A stretch of 64,000 nucleotides of DNA from Pseudomonas fulva (GTDB lineage Bacteria; Pseudomonadota; Gammaproteobacteria; Pseudomonadales; Pseudomonadaceae). The position numbers and the translations under genes are program-made. The stretch covers positions 1,488,001 through 1,552,000 of the forward strand of contig NZ_CP082928.1 in assembly GCF_023517795.1 (NCBI RefSeq), read 5' to 3'. Below are positions 27,923 through 36,643 of the stretch, in pieces. The notes beneath the pieces were generated by a model. That model worked only from the letters and a program-made list of their open reading frames with translations, was not told where the DNA came from and did not search any database. Each line of letters opens with the position of its first letter. The first letter of the stretch is position 1.

Positions 27923-28173
27923 TTCAATCCTTTTGCAGAAAACATGATCACCTTGTCACCGGCGTACTGGACACTGATGAAACTCACCTGATCGCCCCAG
28001 GTGCAACTGGACATGCCCAGCGCGCCGGAGCATTCGCTCGGCTTGCCCAGCAGATCCTCCACCTCGGCCTTGTTCATGCCCGAATAGAGCTTGGCATAGT
28101 TTTCCTGGTTGACCTTGCCGCAGGCGGCCAGCATGACGCAGCCCGCCAGCAGCGCGAGAAAGCGCAGGCGCAT
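27919..28173 (-). CDS. Small lipoprotein with BamE/SmpA-like motif
   Basis: 84 residues. The signal peptide is MRLRFLALLAGCVMLAAC with the lipidated Cys expected near residue 18. The mature part YAKLYSGMNKAEVEDLLGKPSEC resembles the start of the BamE/OmlA fold (GMxxxEVxxLLGxP), then SSCTWGDQVSFISVQYAGDKV. The longer open frame to 28554 is a shadow of the DUF924 gene; ATG 28173 gives a proper signal peptide. It precedes and overlaps the lipocalin gene. Not BamE itself, which is longer and linked to fur. Confidence 0.75.
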   Translation of the reverse strand: MRLRFLALLAGCVMLAACGKVNQENYAKLYSGMNKAEVEDLLGKPSECSGALGMSSCTWGDQVSFISVQYAGDKVIMFSAKGLK

Positions 28174-28216
28174 GGGATATCTCCGTGGTCTATGAATGCC
28201 GGATGCCGGTTCGACG

Positions 28217-28816
28217 TCAGAAGCGCGAGCCCGGTTCCGCGAGAAAGCGCAACTCGTCCGCGCTGCTGGCGCGCCCGAGAATCTCGTTGCGATGGGGGAA
28301 GCGCCCGAAGCGCTGGATGACCTGCTGATGACGCCGGGCGTAGTCGAGAAAGCCGGCGAACAGCGCGCGCTCGGCATCGCCAGCCCCTTCGGCGAGTTCG
28401 CCGAACAGCTGCACGGCGCGGGTCTGCTGATGGGGATCCTCGGCATGCTCGAGCACCAGGTAGATGAACACCCGCTGCAGGGGCGACAGCGCCCGATCCC
28501 AGCCCAGGGTGATGCCCTCTTCCGCCAGTTCGCGAGCGCGGGCATCGCCGGCAAAGGCCAGCGGCGTATCGCGGTGGATCATGCGCGGCAGTTGGTCGAG
28601 CAACAGCACATGGGCGAGCCAGCCACGCGGGTCTGCCGACCAGCCCTGCAGCTCGCCGGCCAGCGCCTGCTCGACCAGCACGCCAAAGCGATCGCTGGCT
28701 TCGGCATCCTGCTCGTCGCGCTTGCCGAACCACAGCCGCTGCTTCTCGGCAGCGCTCTGCACGGCCGTGCCCGCGGGGCCGAACCACCAGTCGAGCAACG
28801 GCTGCCAGGGCGCCAT
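28217..28816 (-). CDS. DUF924 family protein
   Basis: A 199-residue soluble all-helical protein of the DUF924 family (TPR-like fold). The motif LLDWWFGPAGT is near the N-terminus, with LLLDQLPRMIHRDTPLAFAGDARA (conserved DQxPR), VFIYLVLEHAEDPHQQTRAVQLF and FPHRNEILGR at the C-terminus. Function unknown. It follows fbp by 3 bp on the same strand, so the two form an operon. Confidence 0.88.
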   Translation of the reverse strand: MAPWQPLLDWWFGPAGTAVQSAAEKQRLWFGKRDEQDAEASDRFGVLVEQALAGELQGWSADPRGWLAHVLLLDQLPRMIHRDTPLAFAGDARARELAEEGITLGWDRALSPLQRVFIYLVLEHAEDPHQQTRAVQLFGELAEGAGDAERALFAGFLDYARRHQQVIQRFGRFPHRNEILGRASSADELRFLAEPGSRF

Positions 28817-28819
28817 CGG

Positions 28820-29830
28820 TCAGGCCTTGTGGTAGCCGGTGACGCGCTCGACTTCTTCCTTGGAACCCAGGAACACCGGCACGCGCTGGTGCAGGGAGTC
28901 GGGCTGGATGTCGAGGATGCGCTGCACGCCGTCGGTGGCGGCGCCACCGGCCTGCTCGATGATGAACGACATCGGGTTGGCCTCGTACATCAGGCGCAGC
29001 TTGCCGGCCTTGTCCGGCTCGCGGCTGTCGCGCGGGTACATGAACAGGCCGCCGCGGGTCAGGATGCGGTGCACGTCGGCGACCATCGAGGCAATCCAGC
29101 GCATGTTGTAGTTCTTGCCCAGCGGGCCTTCCTTGCCAGCCAGCAGCTCGTCCACGTAGCGCTTGACCGGGGCTTCCCAGTGGCGCTGGTTGGACATGTT
29201 GATGGCGAATTCGGCGGTGCTTTCCGGCACGCTGATGTTGTCGTGGGTGAGCACGAAGCTGCCTAGCTCGCGGTCCAGGGTGAAGCCCTTGACGCCGTTG
29301 CCCAGGGTCAGGATCAGCATGGTCTGCGGACCGTAGATGGCGTAACCGGCGGCGACCTGCTGGGTACCCGGCTGCTGGAAGGCCTTCTCGTTGAGGCTTT
29401 CGTTCTGGCTCAGGTATTCGCTGGGGCAGCGCAGCACCGAGAAGATGGTGCCGACCGACACGTTGACGTCGATGTTCGAGGAGCCATCCAGCGGGTCGAA
29501 TACCAGCAGGTAGGCACCCTTGGGGTACTTGCCGGGGATCTGGTAGGCATTGTCCATTTCCTCGGAGGCCATGCCGGCCAGGTGACCGCCCCACTCGTTG
29601 GCTTCGAGCAGGATGTCGTTGGAAATCACGTCGAGCTTCTTCTGTACTTCGCCCTGCACGTTCTCGGTGCCCATGCTGCCCAGCACGCCACCCAGGGCGC
29701 CCTTGGAAACGGCATGACTGATTTCCTTGCATGCACGCGCCACCACTTCGATCAGGAAGCGCAGATCGGCCGGGGTGTTTTGACTACGGGTCTGCTCGAT
29801 GAGGTAACGACTCAGGGTAACGCGGGACAT
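28820..29830 (-). CDS. fbp: Fructose-1,6-bisphosphatase class I
   Basis: 336 residues; converts fructose 1,6-bisphosphate to fructose 6-phosphate in gluconeogenesis. The metal site is in [26 protein letters not shown] (DPLDGSSN), and the substrate segment in [37 protein letters not shown]. Besides glycolysis reversal, this step supplies fructose 6-phosphate, the starting point of the GDP-mannuronate route used by the alginate cluster 5 kb away. DUF924 follows by 3 bp. Confidence 0.97.
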   Translation of the reverse strand: MSRVTLSRYLIEQTRSQNTPADLRFLIEVVARACKEISHAVSKGALGGVLGSMGTENVQGEVQKKLDVISNDILLEANEWGGHLAGMASEEMDNAYQIPGKYPKGAYLLVFDPLDGSSNIDVNVSVGTIFSVLRCPSEYLSQNESLNEKAFQQPGTQQVAAGYAIYGPQTMLILTLGNGVKGFTLDRELGSFVLTHDNISVPESTAEFAINMSNQRHWEAPVKRYVDELLAGKEGPLGKNYNMRWIASMVADVHRILTRGGLFMYPRDSREPDKAGKLRLMYEANPMSFIIEQAGGAATDGVQRILDIQPDSLHQRVPVFLGSKEEVERVTGYHKA

Positions 29831-29865
29831 GAAGGACTCCGGGAAGGAAGGTAATCGAAAGGAGT

Positions 29866-31554
29866 TTAACCCTTTCCAGGAACGGGTGCCTCAGCCGCCG
29901 CAGGGATAACGCGCGGCAGCAGGCTGCACACGCGGTTACGTCCGCGACGTTTGGCTTCGTACAAGGCGGCATCGGCAGCCTGCAGCAGCTCGTCGAGCGC
30001 CTTGCCCTGTTCGGGCCACAATGCCAGGCCAGCCGAGAGGGTCACGTGGCGCACGCCACTGCGGGTTTCGATCGGTTTTTGCGCCAGTCCCTGGCAGATG
30101 GCCTCGAGGCGTTTGGTCGCTTCACGGGCATCGGCACCGGGGAGAATGAGCAGGAACTCTTCGCCGCCGATACGAAAGACCGTATCGGAACTGCGCAAGT
30201 TCACCAGCAGATACTGGGCCACGTTCCTGAGCACGTCGTCGCCGTCCAGGTGCCCGTATTCGTCGTTGAGCCGCTTGAAGTGATCGAGGTCGATCAGCGC
30301 CAGGGCCAGCGGCGATCTCTCGCGCCGGGCCCGAGCCAGCTCGCGGCCGAACAGCTCGTCCAGGTAGCGGCGGTTGTAGAGCCCGGTCAGCGGGTCGCAG
30401 AGGGCCTGTTCGCGCAGCTGCTCGTGCAGGCTGCTGATGGTGCGCAGGCGCTCCTCGCTCAGCGCCAGCGCCTCGGCGAGCTTGAGCTTGGCGATCTGCC
30501 GCTGGGTGACGTCGCGCAGGTAGAGCAACTGGCCCAGCACCAGGATGCCGTGGCGGGTCAGCCGCTCGATGGGCCGCATGCGCACTTCGAAATAGTGGTC
30601 GGCGTCGCTCTGGATCAGCAGTGGCTCGCGCAGCTCACCCTGCTCGACCAGCTGCGCCTGCAGGTCGCTGCCGAACCCCGGCCAGTCCTTCAGCCGGAGT
30701 CCCTGCCAGTCGCGTTCGAGCCCGCCGAGCTTGAGGGCCGCCTGGTTGGCCTCGATCACCCGCCACTGGGTATCGACCACCATCACCGGATCGGGCAGCG
30801 CCTCGAGCAGCAAATGCCGAGCGACCGGCACCATGTCGAACAGCCGCACCCCGAGGATCAGCCAGGAAAAGGCTGCCAGGGTGAAGACGAAACTGAACGG
30901 CGTCGGATCGACGCCGAACACCACGAACCCGAAACCGACGTAGGCGATGTTGGCCGACCAGGGCACCGCGGTAACCAGTACGAACGCCAGGTAATGACGC
31001 CGGTGCACGCCATGGCTGATCAAGGCGGCACGCAGCACCACCCCCAGGCTGAAGCTCATGAACAGGTAGACGTACACCGCCGTGGCGTAGAACAACGGGC
31101 CGTGGTCGTAATGGATCGGCGCCCCCGGCTCATCGGACACCGGCCCCGTGGCGGCGCCATAGAACAGGCCGTGCCAGGGGTTGCTCAGCACCACCAGCCA
31201 AATCAGCAGCGGCATGAGGATCATGCCCAGCATCGAACGGCGGCTCAGCGGCTTGCGTACGCTGCTCACGTACTGCCAGAGAAACACCGCCCAGAAGGTC
31301 GGCACACTGATGATGCCCGGCCACGACATGGTGGCCCAGAGCATCTTGCACGCAGGTGCCACCGAGGCGACCTCCAGGCCGGCCATGGCCATCCACCACA
31401 TGCTCGCCAGGTGCATCAGGATGAAGGTGTCGCGCCCCGGGAAATCGCGCTGGTTGATCACCCAGCGGGCCAGCAGCACGCCGCCCACGCAGACCACCAC
31501 GGTCAGCAGTACGGCGAAATCCAGGCGCCAGGCATTGACCAGGCACGAATTCAT
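29866..31554 (-). CDS. 7TM-PAS-GGDEF diguanylate cyclase
   Basis: 562 residues from the ATG at 31554. The N-terminal half (about 1-235) has seven hydrophobic segments and matches the histidine-kinase N-terminal 7TM type. A PAS-like region follows (about 240-370, [24 protein letters not shown]), and then GGDEF with [17 protein letters not shown]. The product-inhibition site RSSD sits five residues before GGEEF, as required, so the domain looks active and feedback-controlled. It should make c-di-GMP at the inner membrane in response to an unknown signal. A target in the same window is the PilZ domain of Alg44. The start is uncertain; 31608 also fits the frame. Confidence 0.85.
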   Translation of the reverse strand: MNSCLVNAWRLDFAVLLTVVVCVGGVLLARWVINQRDFPGRDTFILMHLASMWWMAMAGLEVASVAPACKMLWATMSWPGIISVPTFWAVFLWQYVSSVRKPLSRRSMLGMILMPLLIWLVVLSNPWHGLFYGAATGPVSDEPGAPIHYDHGPLFYATAVYVYLFMSFSLGVVLRAALISHGVHRRHYLAFVLVTAVPWSANIAYVGFGFVVFGVDPTPFSFVFTLAAFSWLILGVRLFDMVPVARHLLLEALPDPVMVVDTQWRVIEANQAALKLGGLERDWQGLRLKDWPGFGSDLQAQLVEQGELREPLLIQSDADHYFEVRMRPIERLTRHGILVLGQLLYLRDVTQRQIAKLKLAEALALSEERLRTISSLHEQLREQALCDPLTGLYNRRYLDELFGRELARARRERSPLALALIDLDHFKRLNDEYGHLDGDDVLRNVAQYLLVNLRSSDTVFRIGGEEFLLILPGADAREATKRLEAICQGLAQKPIETRSGVRHVTLSAGLALWPEQGKALDELLQAADAALYEAKRRGRNRVCSLLPRVIPAAAEAPVPGKG

Positions 31555-31845
31555 GCTGCCACCCTGCCCGCCTGGCGGCGAGAAAGGGCCAGACGCGGTG
31601 CAGCGCAACGCGAGAGGGAGGCAAGCAAGGCGGACGCATCCATTGCAACAGGCTCAGGAAAGAGGCCAGGACCGGGCACCTGGCAGCCTAGAGTCGACCC
31701 GAGCCGCGAGCCACTCAGGGATGCAGACAGGTAGGGCAAGAATTTTCGTCGCTACAATACTGCAATTCATCACATTTTCAGCAGGTTTTTATTGCCTGGT
31801 CGTTACCGCGGCGCAGGCGCATGAACGCCAGTTGGCGGATAGCTG

Positions 31846-31873
31846 TTCACAATTTCCGCAACATCGCTATGAT
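31846..31873 (+). promoter_or_regulatory. Sigma-70-type promoter for the YkgJ gene
   Basis: TTCACA (31846-31851), a 16-base spacer, and TATGAT (31868-31873), 32 bases before the ATG at 31906. Apart from this I see nothing further in the 351-base gap 31555-31905. Confidence 0.5.
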
Positions 31874-31905
31874 CGCGCGCCGCCAACTACGCGAAACCCT
31901 CCGAG

Positions 31906-32298
31906 ATGAAAAGCAACCTGATCGCCGCCGCGGAAATAGACCGCCTCGATACCTGGGCGCGCTATACCGCCGACATGTGCCATAGCTGCATTTCCAGCTG
32001 CTGTCAGTTGCCGGTCGAGGTGCGCCTCAATGACCTGATCCGCATCGGCGTGGTCGACGAGTTCGAACGCGGCGAGCCGCCGCGCAACATTGCCAGGCGC
32101 CTGCAGAAAGACGGGCTGGTCGAGCGCTTCAACCAGAAGTCCGGGATCTTCACCCTGACGCGCATGAGCAACAACGACTGCTATTACCTGGACCGCAAGA
32201 CCCGGCTGTGCACCATCTATGAGCGCCGCCCGGATACCTGCCGCAATCACCCCAGGGTCGGTCCGCGTCCCGGCTATTGCGCCTGGCGCCCCAAATAA
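31906..32298 (+). CDS. YkgJ-family cysteine cluster protein
   Basis: A 130-residue soluble protein with the Zn/Fe-binding CxxCxxxCC pattern (CHSCISSCCQLPVEV) near residue 25. Later cysteines are in NNDCYYLDRKTRLCTIYERRPDTCR, the DUF/YkgJ signature (CxxL...C.IY..RP..CR). A metal-bound role is likely; no reaction is established. It follows a good sigma-70 promoter and is separate from the serine hydrolases, 96 bp downstream. Confidence 0.85.
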   Translation: MKSNLIAAAEIDRLDTWARYTADMCHSCISSCCQLPVEVRLNDLIRIGVVDEFERGEPPRNIARRLQKDGLVERFNQKSGIFTLTRMSNNDCYYLDRKTRLCTIYERRPDTCRNHPRVGPRPGYCAWRPK

Positions 32299-32394
32299 GG
32301 CTGCAACGTCTGGTTACCCGCCCACCTGAACACCTCGCTTCGCCGATGCCTCGAATCCTCCACACCGGCCCGTACCGCCACCCGGAGGATTCAC

Positions 32395-33468
32395 ATGCGC
32401 TGCCAATTGCTCGCCAGCTTCCTGCTCGTCGCCCTCGGCGCAATGCTGGCAGGCACCGCCACGGCCGACACCAGGCGGCCTGAATGGCAGGAGCCGCTGC
32501 TCGAACGTCTGCAGGCGATAGCCGCCAAGCAGGACGGCGAGCTCGGCGTGTACGTCAAGGATCTGCACAGCAACCTGGCAGTGACCCTGCAGGCCGAACG
32601 CCTGTGGTACATGGCCTCCGGTATCAAGGTACCGGTGGCCATCGCCGTGCTGCGCGGTGTCGAACGCGGCGACTGGGGGCTCGACACACGCCTGGCCCTT
32701 GTCGCCAACGACTTCGTCGACGGCGCCGGCAGCACCAACCAGTACGGTCCCGGCGAGCGCCTGAGCGTGCGCTTCCTGCTCGAGCAGATGATCATCTACA
32801 GCGACAACACCGCCACCGACCGGCTGATTCGCCTGGTCGGCCTGGATGCCTTGAATGGCCTGGTTCGCGAACTGGTGCCCGAGGGCTTCGAGCCGATCAC
32901 CACCCTGGGCGACGTGCGCCGGCATATCTATGCCGAACTGCACCCGGCCGCCGCGCAGCTCGGCGGACGCGATCTGCTGCGCCTGCGCCAGGCGCGCCAG
33001 GAAGACGCGCGCCTGGACCGCCTGGCCAGCCTGCTCGGCGTACCGCGCTCGGCCCTGGCACCGATCAGCCTCGGCGAGGCCTACGCCGCCTACTACCGCA
33101 GCAACCTCAACGCCGCCACGCTCCTGGCCTATGGCGAGTTGCTCGAACGGCTGGCCACCGGCCAGGCGCTGGGCAATGAGCAGACTGCCTACCTGCTGTC
33201 GGTGATGGGTCGGGTCAAGACCGGCACCCAGCGCCTGCTCGCCGGACTGCCGAAAGACGCCCGCTTCGCCCACAAGACCGGCACCCAACGCGCACGCATC
33301 TGTGACTCGGGGCTGATCCAGACGCCCGAACGCGGCACTGCCGAGCCGGTGCTGATCGTCGCCTGCGTGCAGGGCGAAACGTCGCTGGTCAAGGCCGAGC
33401 GCGCCCTGCGCCAGGTTGGCGAAGCGCTGACGGCATCGGGCGTACTGACCCGTGACGCACTCAATTGA
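32395..33468 (+). CDS. Class-A beta-lactamase-fold serine hydrolase, copy 1
   Basis: 357 residues with a signal peptide (cleavage expected after ...GTATA, about residue 24), so periplasmic. The three motifs of the serine acyl-enzyme family are present: SGIK (SxxK, in YMASGIKVPVAIAVL), YSDNTATDRLI (SDN) and HKTGTQ (KTG). I do not see the Glu166 omega-loop motif ExxLN; the corresponding stretch reads IYAELHPAAAQLG. A true beta-lactamase is therefore doubtful; a peptidase or esterase acting on the cell wall is as likely. The next gene is a paralogue 10 bp downstream. Its own ATG follows CGGAGG (32382-32387). Confidence 0.82.
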   Translation: MRCQLLASFLLVALGAMLAGTATADTRRPEWQEPLLERLQAIAAKQDGELGVYVKDLHSNLAVTLQAERLWYMASGIKVPVAIAVLRGVERGDWGLDTRLALVANDFVDGAGSTNQYGPGERLSVRFLLEQMIIYSDNTATDRLIRLVGLDALNGLVRELVPEGFEPITTLGDVRRHIYAELHPAAAQLGGRDLLRLRQARQEDARLDRLASLLGVPRSALAPISLGEAYAAYYRSNLNAATLLAYGELLERLATGQALGNEQTAYLLSVMGRVKTGTQRLLAGLPKDARFAHKTGTQRARICDSGLIQTPERGTAEPVLIVACVQGETSLVKAERALRQVGEALTASGVLTRDALN

Positions 33469-33478
33469 GGGATTGCCC

Positions 33479-34540
33479 ATGAAAACCCTGTTCGCCGGCT
33501 TCGCCCTGCTCGGCTGCGCGGCGCTGTCGCTCTGGCTATGGGCGACGCCCCAGCGCGACGCAGGTTTCGAGGCGCTGGCCGAGCGGTTGCGCGAACTGGA
33601 CGAGGCCTCCCCCGGCAGGCTGGGCGTCTATCTGCTGCGCCCTGCCGACGGCAGCGAGCTGAACCACCAGGCCGATCGCCGCTGGTACCTGGCCTCGGCC
33701 ACCAAGGCGGCGATCGCCATCGCCGTGCTGCAGGAGGTCGACGACGGCAAGCTGCAGCTCGACCAGCCGATCACCCTGGAGGAAGGCGACCGGGTCGACG
33801 GCTCCGGCGGCCTGGTGTGGGAAGACGCCGGCGCCCGTTACAGCGTCGGCGAACTGCTGCGCGAGATGCTGCAGGAGAGCGACAACACCGCCGCCGACAT
33901 GCTGATTCGCGCAGCCGGCGTAGAGCGCATCAACGAGCGCATCGCGGCAGCCGCCGGCGGCGACTTTGGCAAGGTCACCCGCCTGCTCGACGTGCGCCGC
34001 GAGCTGTACGGGCAACTGCACCCCGACGCCCGCTCACTGGAGAATCGCCAGATCGTCGAAATCGCCGCCGCGCCGCTCGGCCCGAAGCGCGTCGAAGCGG
34101 TGGCCAATGCCCTGGATATGAAAACCGATCAGCTCGAGACCCGTGACCTCGACGAAGCCTACCGGCGCTACTACGACACCGGCCTGAACAGCGCGACGCT
34201 GGTCGCCTACGGCCAACTGTTCGGCAAACTGGCCAAAGGCGAGCTGCTGTCCGACGCGAGCACCGAGCTGCTCTACGACATCATGGGCCTGGACAGCTAC
34301 GAGGCCTATCGGCTGGAGGCCGGCCTGAGTGAGCAACTGCCCTTCGTCCAGAAAACCGGCACCCAGCAGCACCGTGCCTGCCATATGGGCATCGCCAACC
34401 CGCAAGGCGACGACGCCCTGGTGATCCTTGCCTGCGCCGAGGCGCTCGATGAGGATGCCGAGGCCGGCAAGCTGTTCGAGCAGGTCGGCGAGGCGATCCA
34501 GGAGCTGGTGCTGGACGGCAACGCCGCGGGCGCTGCCTGA
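33479..34540 (+). CDS. Class-A beta-lactamase-fold serine hydrolase, copy 2
   Basis: 353 residues, a diverged paralogue of the preceding gene with the same layout: a short N-terminal membrane or signal segment (LFAGFALLGCAALSLWLWA), SATK (in YLASATKAAIAIAVL), ESDNTAADMLI and QKTGTQQH. The shared omega region YGQLHPDARSLENR also lacks ExxLN. The cut after the hydrophobic segment is not obvious, so it may stay anchored. ATG 33479 is preceded by GAGGGA. The tandem pair probably forms an operon. It ends just before the AT-rich region upstream of algD. Confidence 0.82.
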   Translation: MKTLFAGFALLGCAALSLWLWATPQRDAGFEALAERLRELDEASPGRLGVYLLRPADGSELNHQADRRWYLASATKAAIAIAVLQEVDDGKLQLDQPITLEEGDRVDGSGGLVWEDAGARYSVGELLREMLQESDNTAADMLIRAAGVERINERIAAAAGGDFGKVTRLLDVRRELYGQLHPDARSLENRQIVEIAAAPLGPKRVEAVANALDMKTDQLETRDLDEAYRRYYDTGLNSATLVAYGQLFGKLAKGELLSDASTELLYDIMGLDSYEAYRLEAGLSEQLPFVQKTGTQQHRACHMGIANPQGDDALVILACAEALDEDAEAGKLFEQVGEAIQELVLDGNAAGAA

Positions 34541-35243
34541 GCCCACCATAAAGCAGCGTCTGGACAGGCCCTGCGCCTGACCTGCGAGGCGCGCTTATCC
34601 GGCAGCCCACCCGCGGCCAGGGGCGATCAATCCACAGCGGGCATGCCTGCACGCGACGCGATACTCGCCGCGCACGCTTCTTGCCAATGCCAGAAATGAT
34701 CAGCAAAGCGTCCGAATCCTGCCCACAACATAACTCTGGCGCCAGAAAACAGAGACCACTTACAACACTTATGCCCTGTCGTTAAACACTAACCGGCGCC
34801 TGCCCGGAATACGCATAGGCGCGCAGTCAAACAAATGAAACAATGCACACCATATTGAAATAACCCCCGGAAAGCGGCCAAAAATTTAAGAGCCACTTAA
34901 ATTAAAATAGAAAATCCGCTCTGGAAATAACTACTTCCAAGCGCCGCCAGAAACGTGGAAAAAGGCGTCAATAAAGAGATCATTTTTTTGACGCTATAAA
35001 TACGGCATTTTTAAGCCATTGATTTAATTTAATAAAAAAAATAATTAAAGCCACATGGCACTTTGCCAAAACTTTCTCTTGTCGCAAAAATAAAACCACC
35101 ATAAGATCGCCGCCGAACCACCCCAGACCAACAACTTGCGAACCAACCGTTACTTAATCCCGCGCTAACTCAGCGTGGCGATGAACAGTGCCTTCGCATT
35201 AAAAAATCATTACGCCTGCCAATCCTTATCAGGAAGATAATCC
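34541..35243 (+). promoter_or_regulatory. Long AT-rich region upstream of algD
   Basis: 703 bases without a gene. From about 34,720 to 35,200 the sequence is far richer in A+T than its surroundings, with runs such as AATTTAATAAAAAAAATAA. Palindromes seen are TCTGGC/GCCAGA (34735-34746), AATTTAAG-AGCCA-CTTAAATT (34883-34903) and TGGAA-N8-TTCCA (34925-34942). Long regulated leaders upstream of algD are known in pseudomonads (AlgU, AlgR, AlgB, AmrZ sites). I could not find a convincing AlgU promoter (GAACTT-N16-TCTGA) or AlgR site (CCGTTCGTC) here. The composition fits binding by MvaT-type silencers. AGGAAG lies before the algD ATG. Confidence 0.6.
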
Positions 35244-36554
35244 ATGAGAATCAGTATTTTCGGTCTGGGGTATGTCGGCGCAGTATGTGCCGGTTGCTTG
35301 TCTGCTCGCGGCCACCAAGTAATGGGCGTCGATGTATCGCAAGCCAAGATCGACATGATCAATCAGGGCAAATCGCCCATCGTCGAACCGGGCTTGGCAG
35401 AACTTCTGGACAAGGGCGTAAGCAACGGCCTTTTGAAGGGAACCACAAACGTCAGCGAGGCTGTACAGGCCACCGAACTGTCGTTTATCGCTGTCGGCAC
35501 GCCCAGCAAACGCAATGGCGATCTCGACCTGGGCTACATGGAGTCGGTGTGCACCCAAATCGGTCAGGCGCTGCGCGACAAGACGGATCGTCATACCGTT
35601 GTCATCCGCAGCACAGTGCTGCCAGGCACGGTGAAGAATGTGGTGATCCCGCTGCTCGAGGCGGCCTCTGGCAAAAAGGCCGGGGTCGACTTCGGCGTTG
35701 CCACCAACCCCGAGTTCCTGCGCGAGAGCACCGCGATCAAGGATTACGACTTCCCGGCGATGACGGTTATCGGCGAGCTGGACGAGCAGTCCGGCGACCT
35801 GCTGCAAGCGCTCTACAGCGAACTGGACGCACCGATCATTCGCAAGTCCATCGAAGTCGCCGAGATGATCAAGTACACCTGCAACGTCTGGCATGCCACC
35901 AAGGTCAGCTTCGCCAACGAAATCGGCAACATTGCCAAGGCGTGCGGCGTCGACGGCCGTGACGTGATGGACGTTGTCTGCCAGGACCACAAGCTCAACC
36001 TGTCGCGTTATTACCTGCGCCCCGGCTTCGCCTTTGGCGGCTCCTGCCTGCCCAAGGACGTGCGTGCGCTGACCTACCGGGCTGGCCAGATGGACGTCGA
36101 GCACCCGCTGCTATCGGCCATCATGCCCAGCAACCGCGTCCAGGTGAAACGCGCCTACGACATGATCTCCAGCCACGACAAGCGCAAGGTCGGCCTACTC
36201 GGCCTGAGCTTCAAGGCCGGCACCGACGACCTGCGGGAAAGCCCCTTGGTCGAGCTGGCCGAAATGCTCATTGGCAAGGGCTACGACCTGCGCATCTTCG
36301 ACAGCAACGTCGAGTACGCCAGGGTCTTCGGGGCCAACAAGGAGTACATCGAATCGAAAATCCCCCACGTCTCCTCGCTGCTCTGCCAGGAGCTCGAGGA
36401 GGTGGTTAACGAGTCCGACGTGCTGGTGATCGGCAACGGCGACAGCCGCTTTGCCGAGGTGCTCAGAAGCGCGGGCGAGGACAAGCAGTGCATTGACCTG
36501 TTCGGTTTCATGACGCACACGAGCAACGCCTCCAAAGAAGGGATCTGCTGGTAG
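35244..36554 (+). CDS. algD: GDP-mannose 6-dehydrogenase AlgD
   Basis: Oxidises GDP-mannose to GDP-mannuronate with NAD, the committed step of alginate synthesis; cytoplasmic. It is 436 residues, as in the known enzymes. Seen are the N-terminal dinucleotide fold MRISIFGLGYVGAVCAGCLS, the central helix region with EMIKYTCNVWHATKVSFANEIG, the catalytic Cys in GFAFGGSCLPKDVRALTYRA, and the C-terminal domain starting at KVGLLGLSFKAGTDDLRESP. It is the first gene of the twelve-gene cluster, behind the AT-rich leader. The protein is not divergent compared with the rest of the cluster. Confidence 0.96.
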   Translation: MRISIFGLGYVGAVCAGCLSARGHQVMGVDVSQAKIDMINQGKSPIVEPGLAELLDKGVSNGLLKGTTNVSEAVQATELSFIAVGTPSKRNGDLDLGYMESVCTQIGQALRDKTDRHTVVIRSTVLPGTVKNVVIPLLEAASGKKAGVDFGVATNPEFLRESTAIKDYDFPAMTVIGELDEQSGDLLQALYSELDAPIIRKSIEVAEMIKYTCNVWHATKVSFANEIGNIAKACGVDGRDVMDVVCQDHKLNLSRYYLRPGFAFGGSCLPKDVRALTYRAGQMDVEHPLLSAIMPSNRVQVKRAYDMISSHDKRKVGLLGLSFKAGTDDLRESPLVELAEMLIGKGYDLRIFDSNVEYARVFGANKEYIESKIPHVSSLLCQELEEVVNESDVLVIGNGDSRFAEVLRSAGEDKQCIDLFGFMTHTSNASKEGICW

Positions 36555-36643
36555 CCAGCTAAACGGCGCGCCCCTCGGCAGCGCCGCCAGCCCCATGGTT
36601 CAAAGCTGCATTGGTGTGAGCAGAGGCTCAAAGGAGATACCAG

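Noticed and set aside
32395..34540. Antibiotic-resistance class A beta-lactamases
   Set aside because: SxxK, SDN and KTG are present, but the Glu166 motif is not seen and the proteins are much longer than class A enzymes (about 290).
35060..35170. AlgU (sigma-22) promoter near AAACTT or CAACTT
   Set aside because: Neither candidate -35 has a TCTGA-like -10 at the correct distance.
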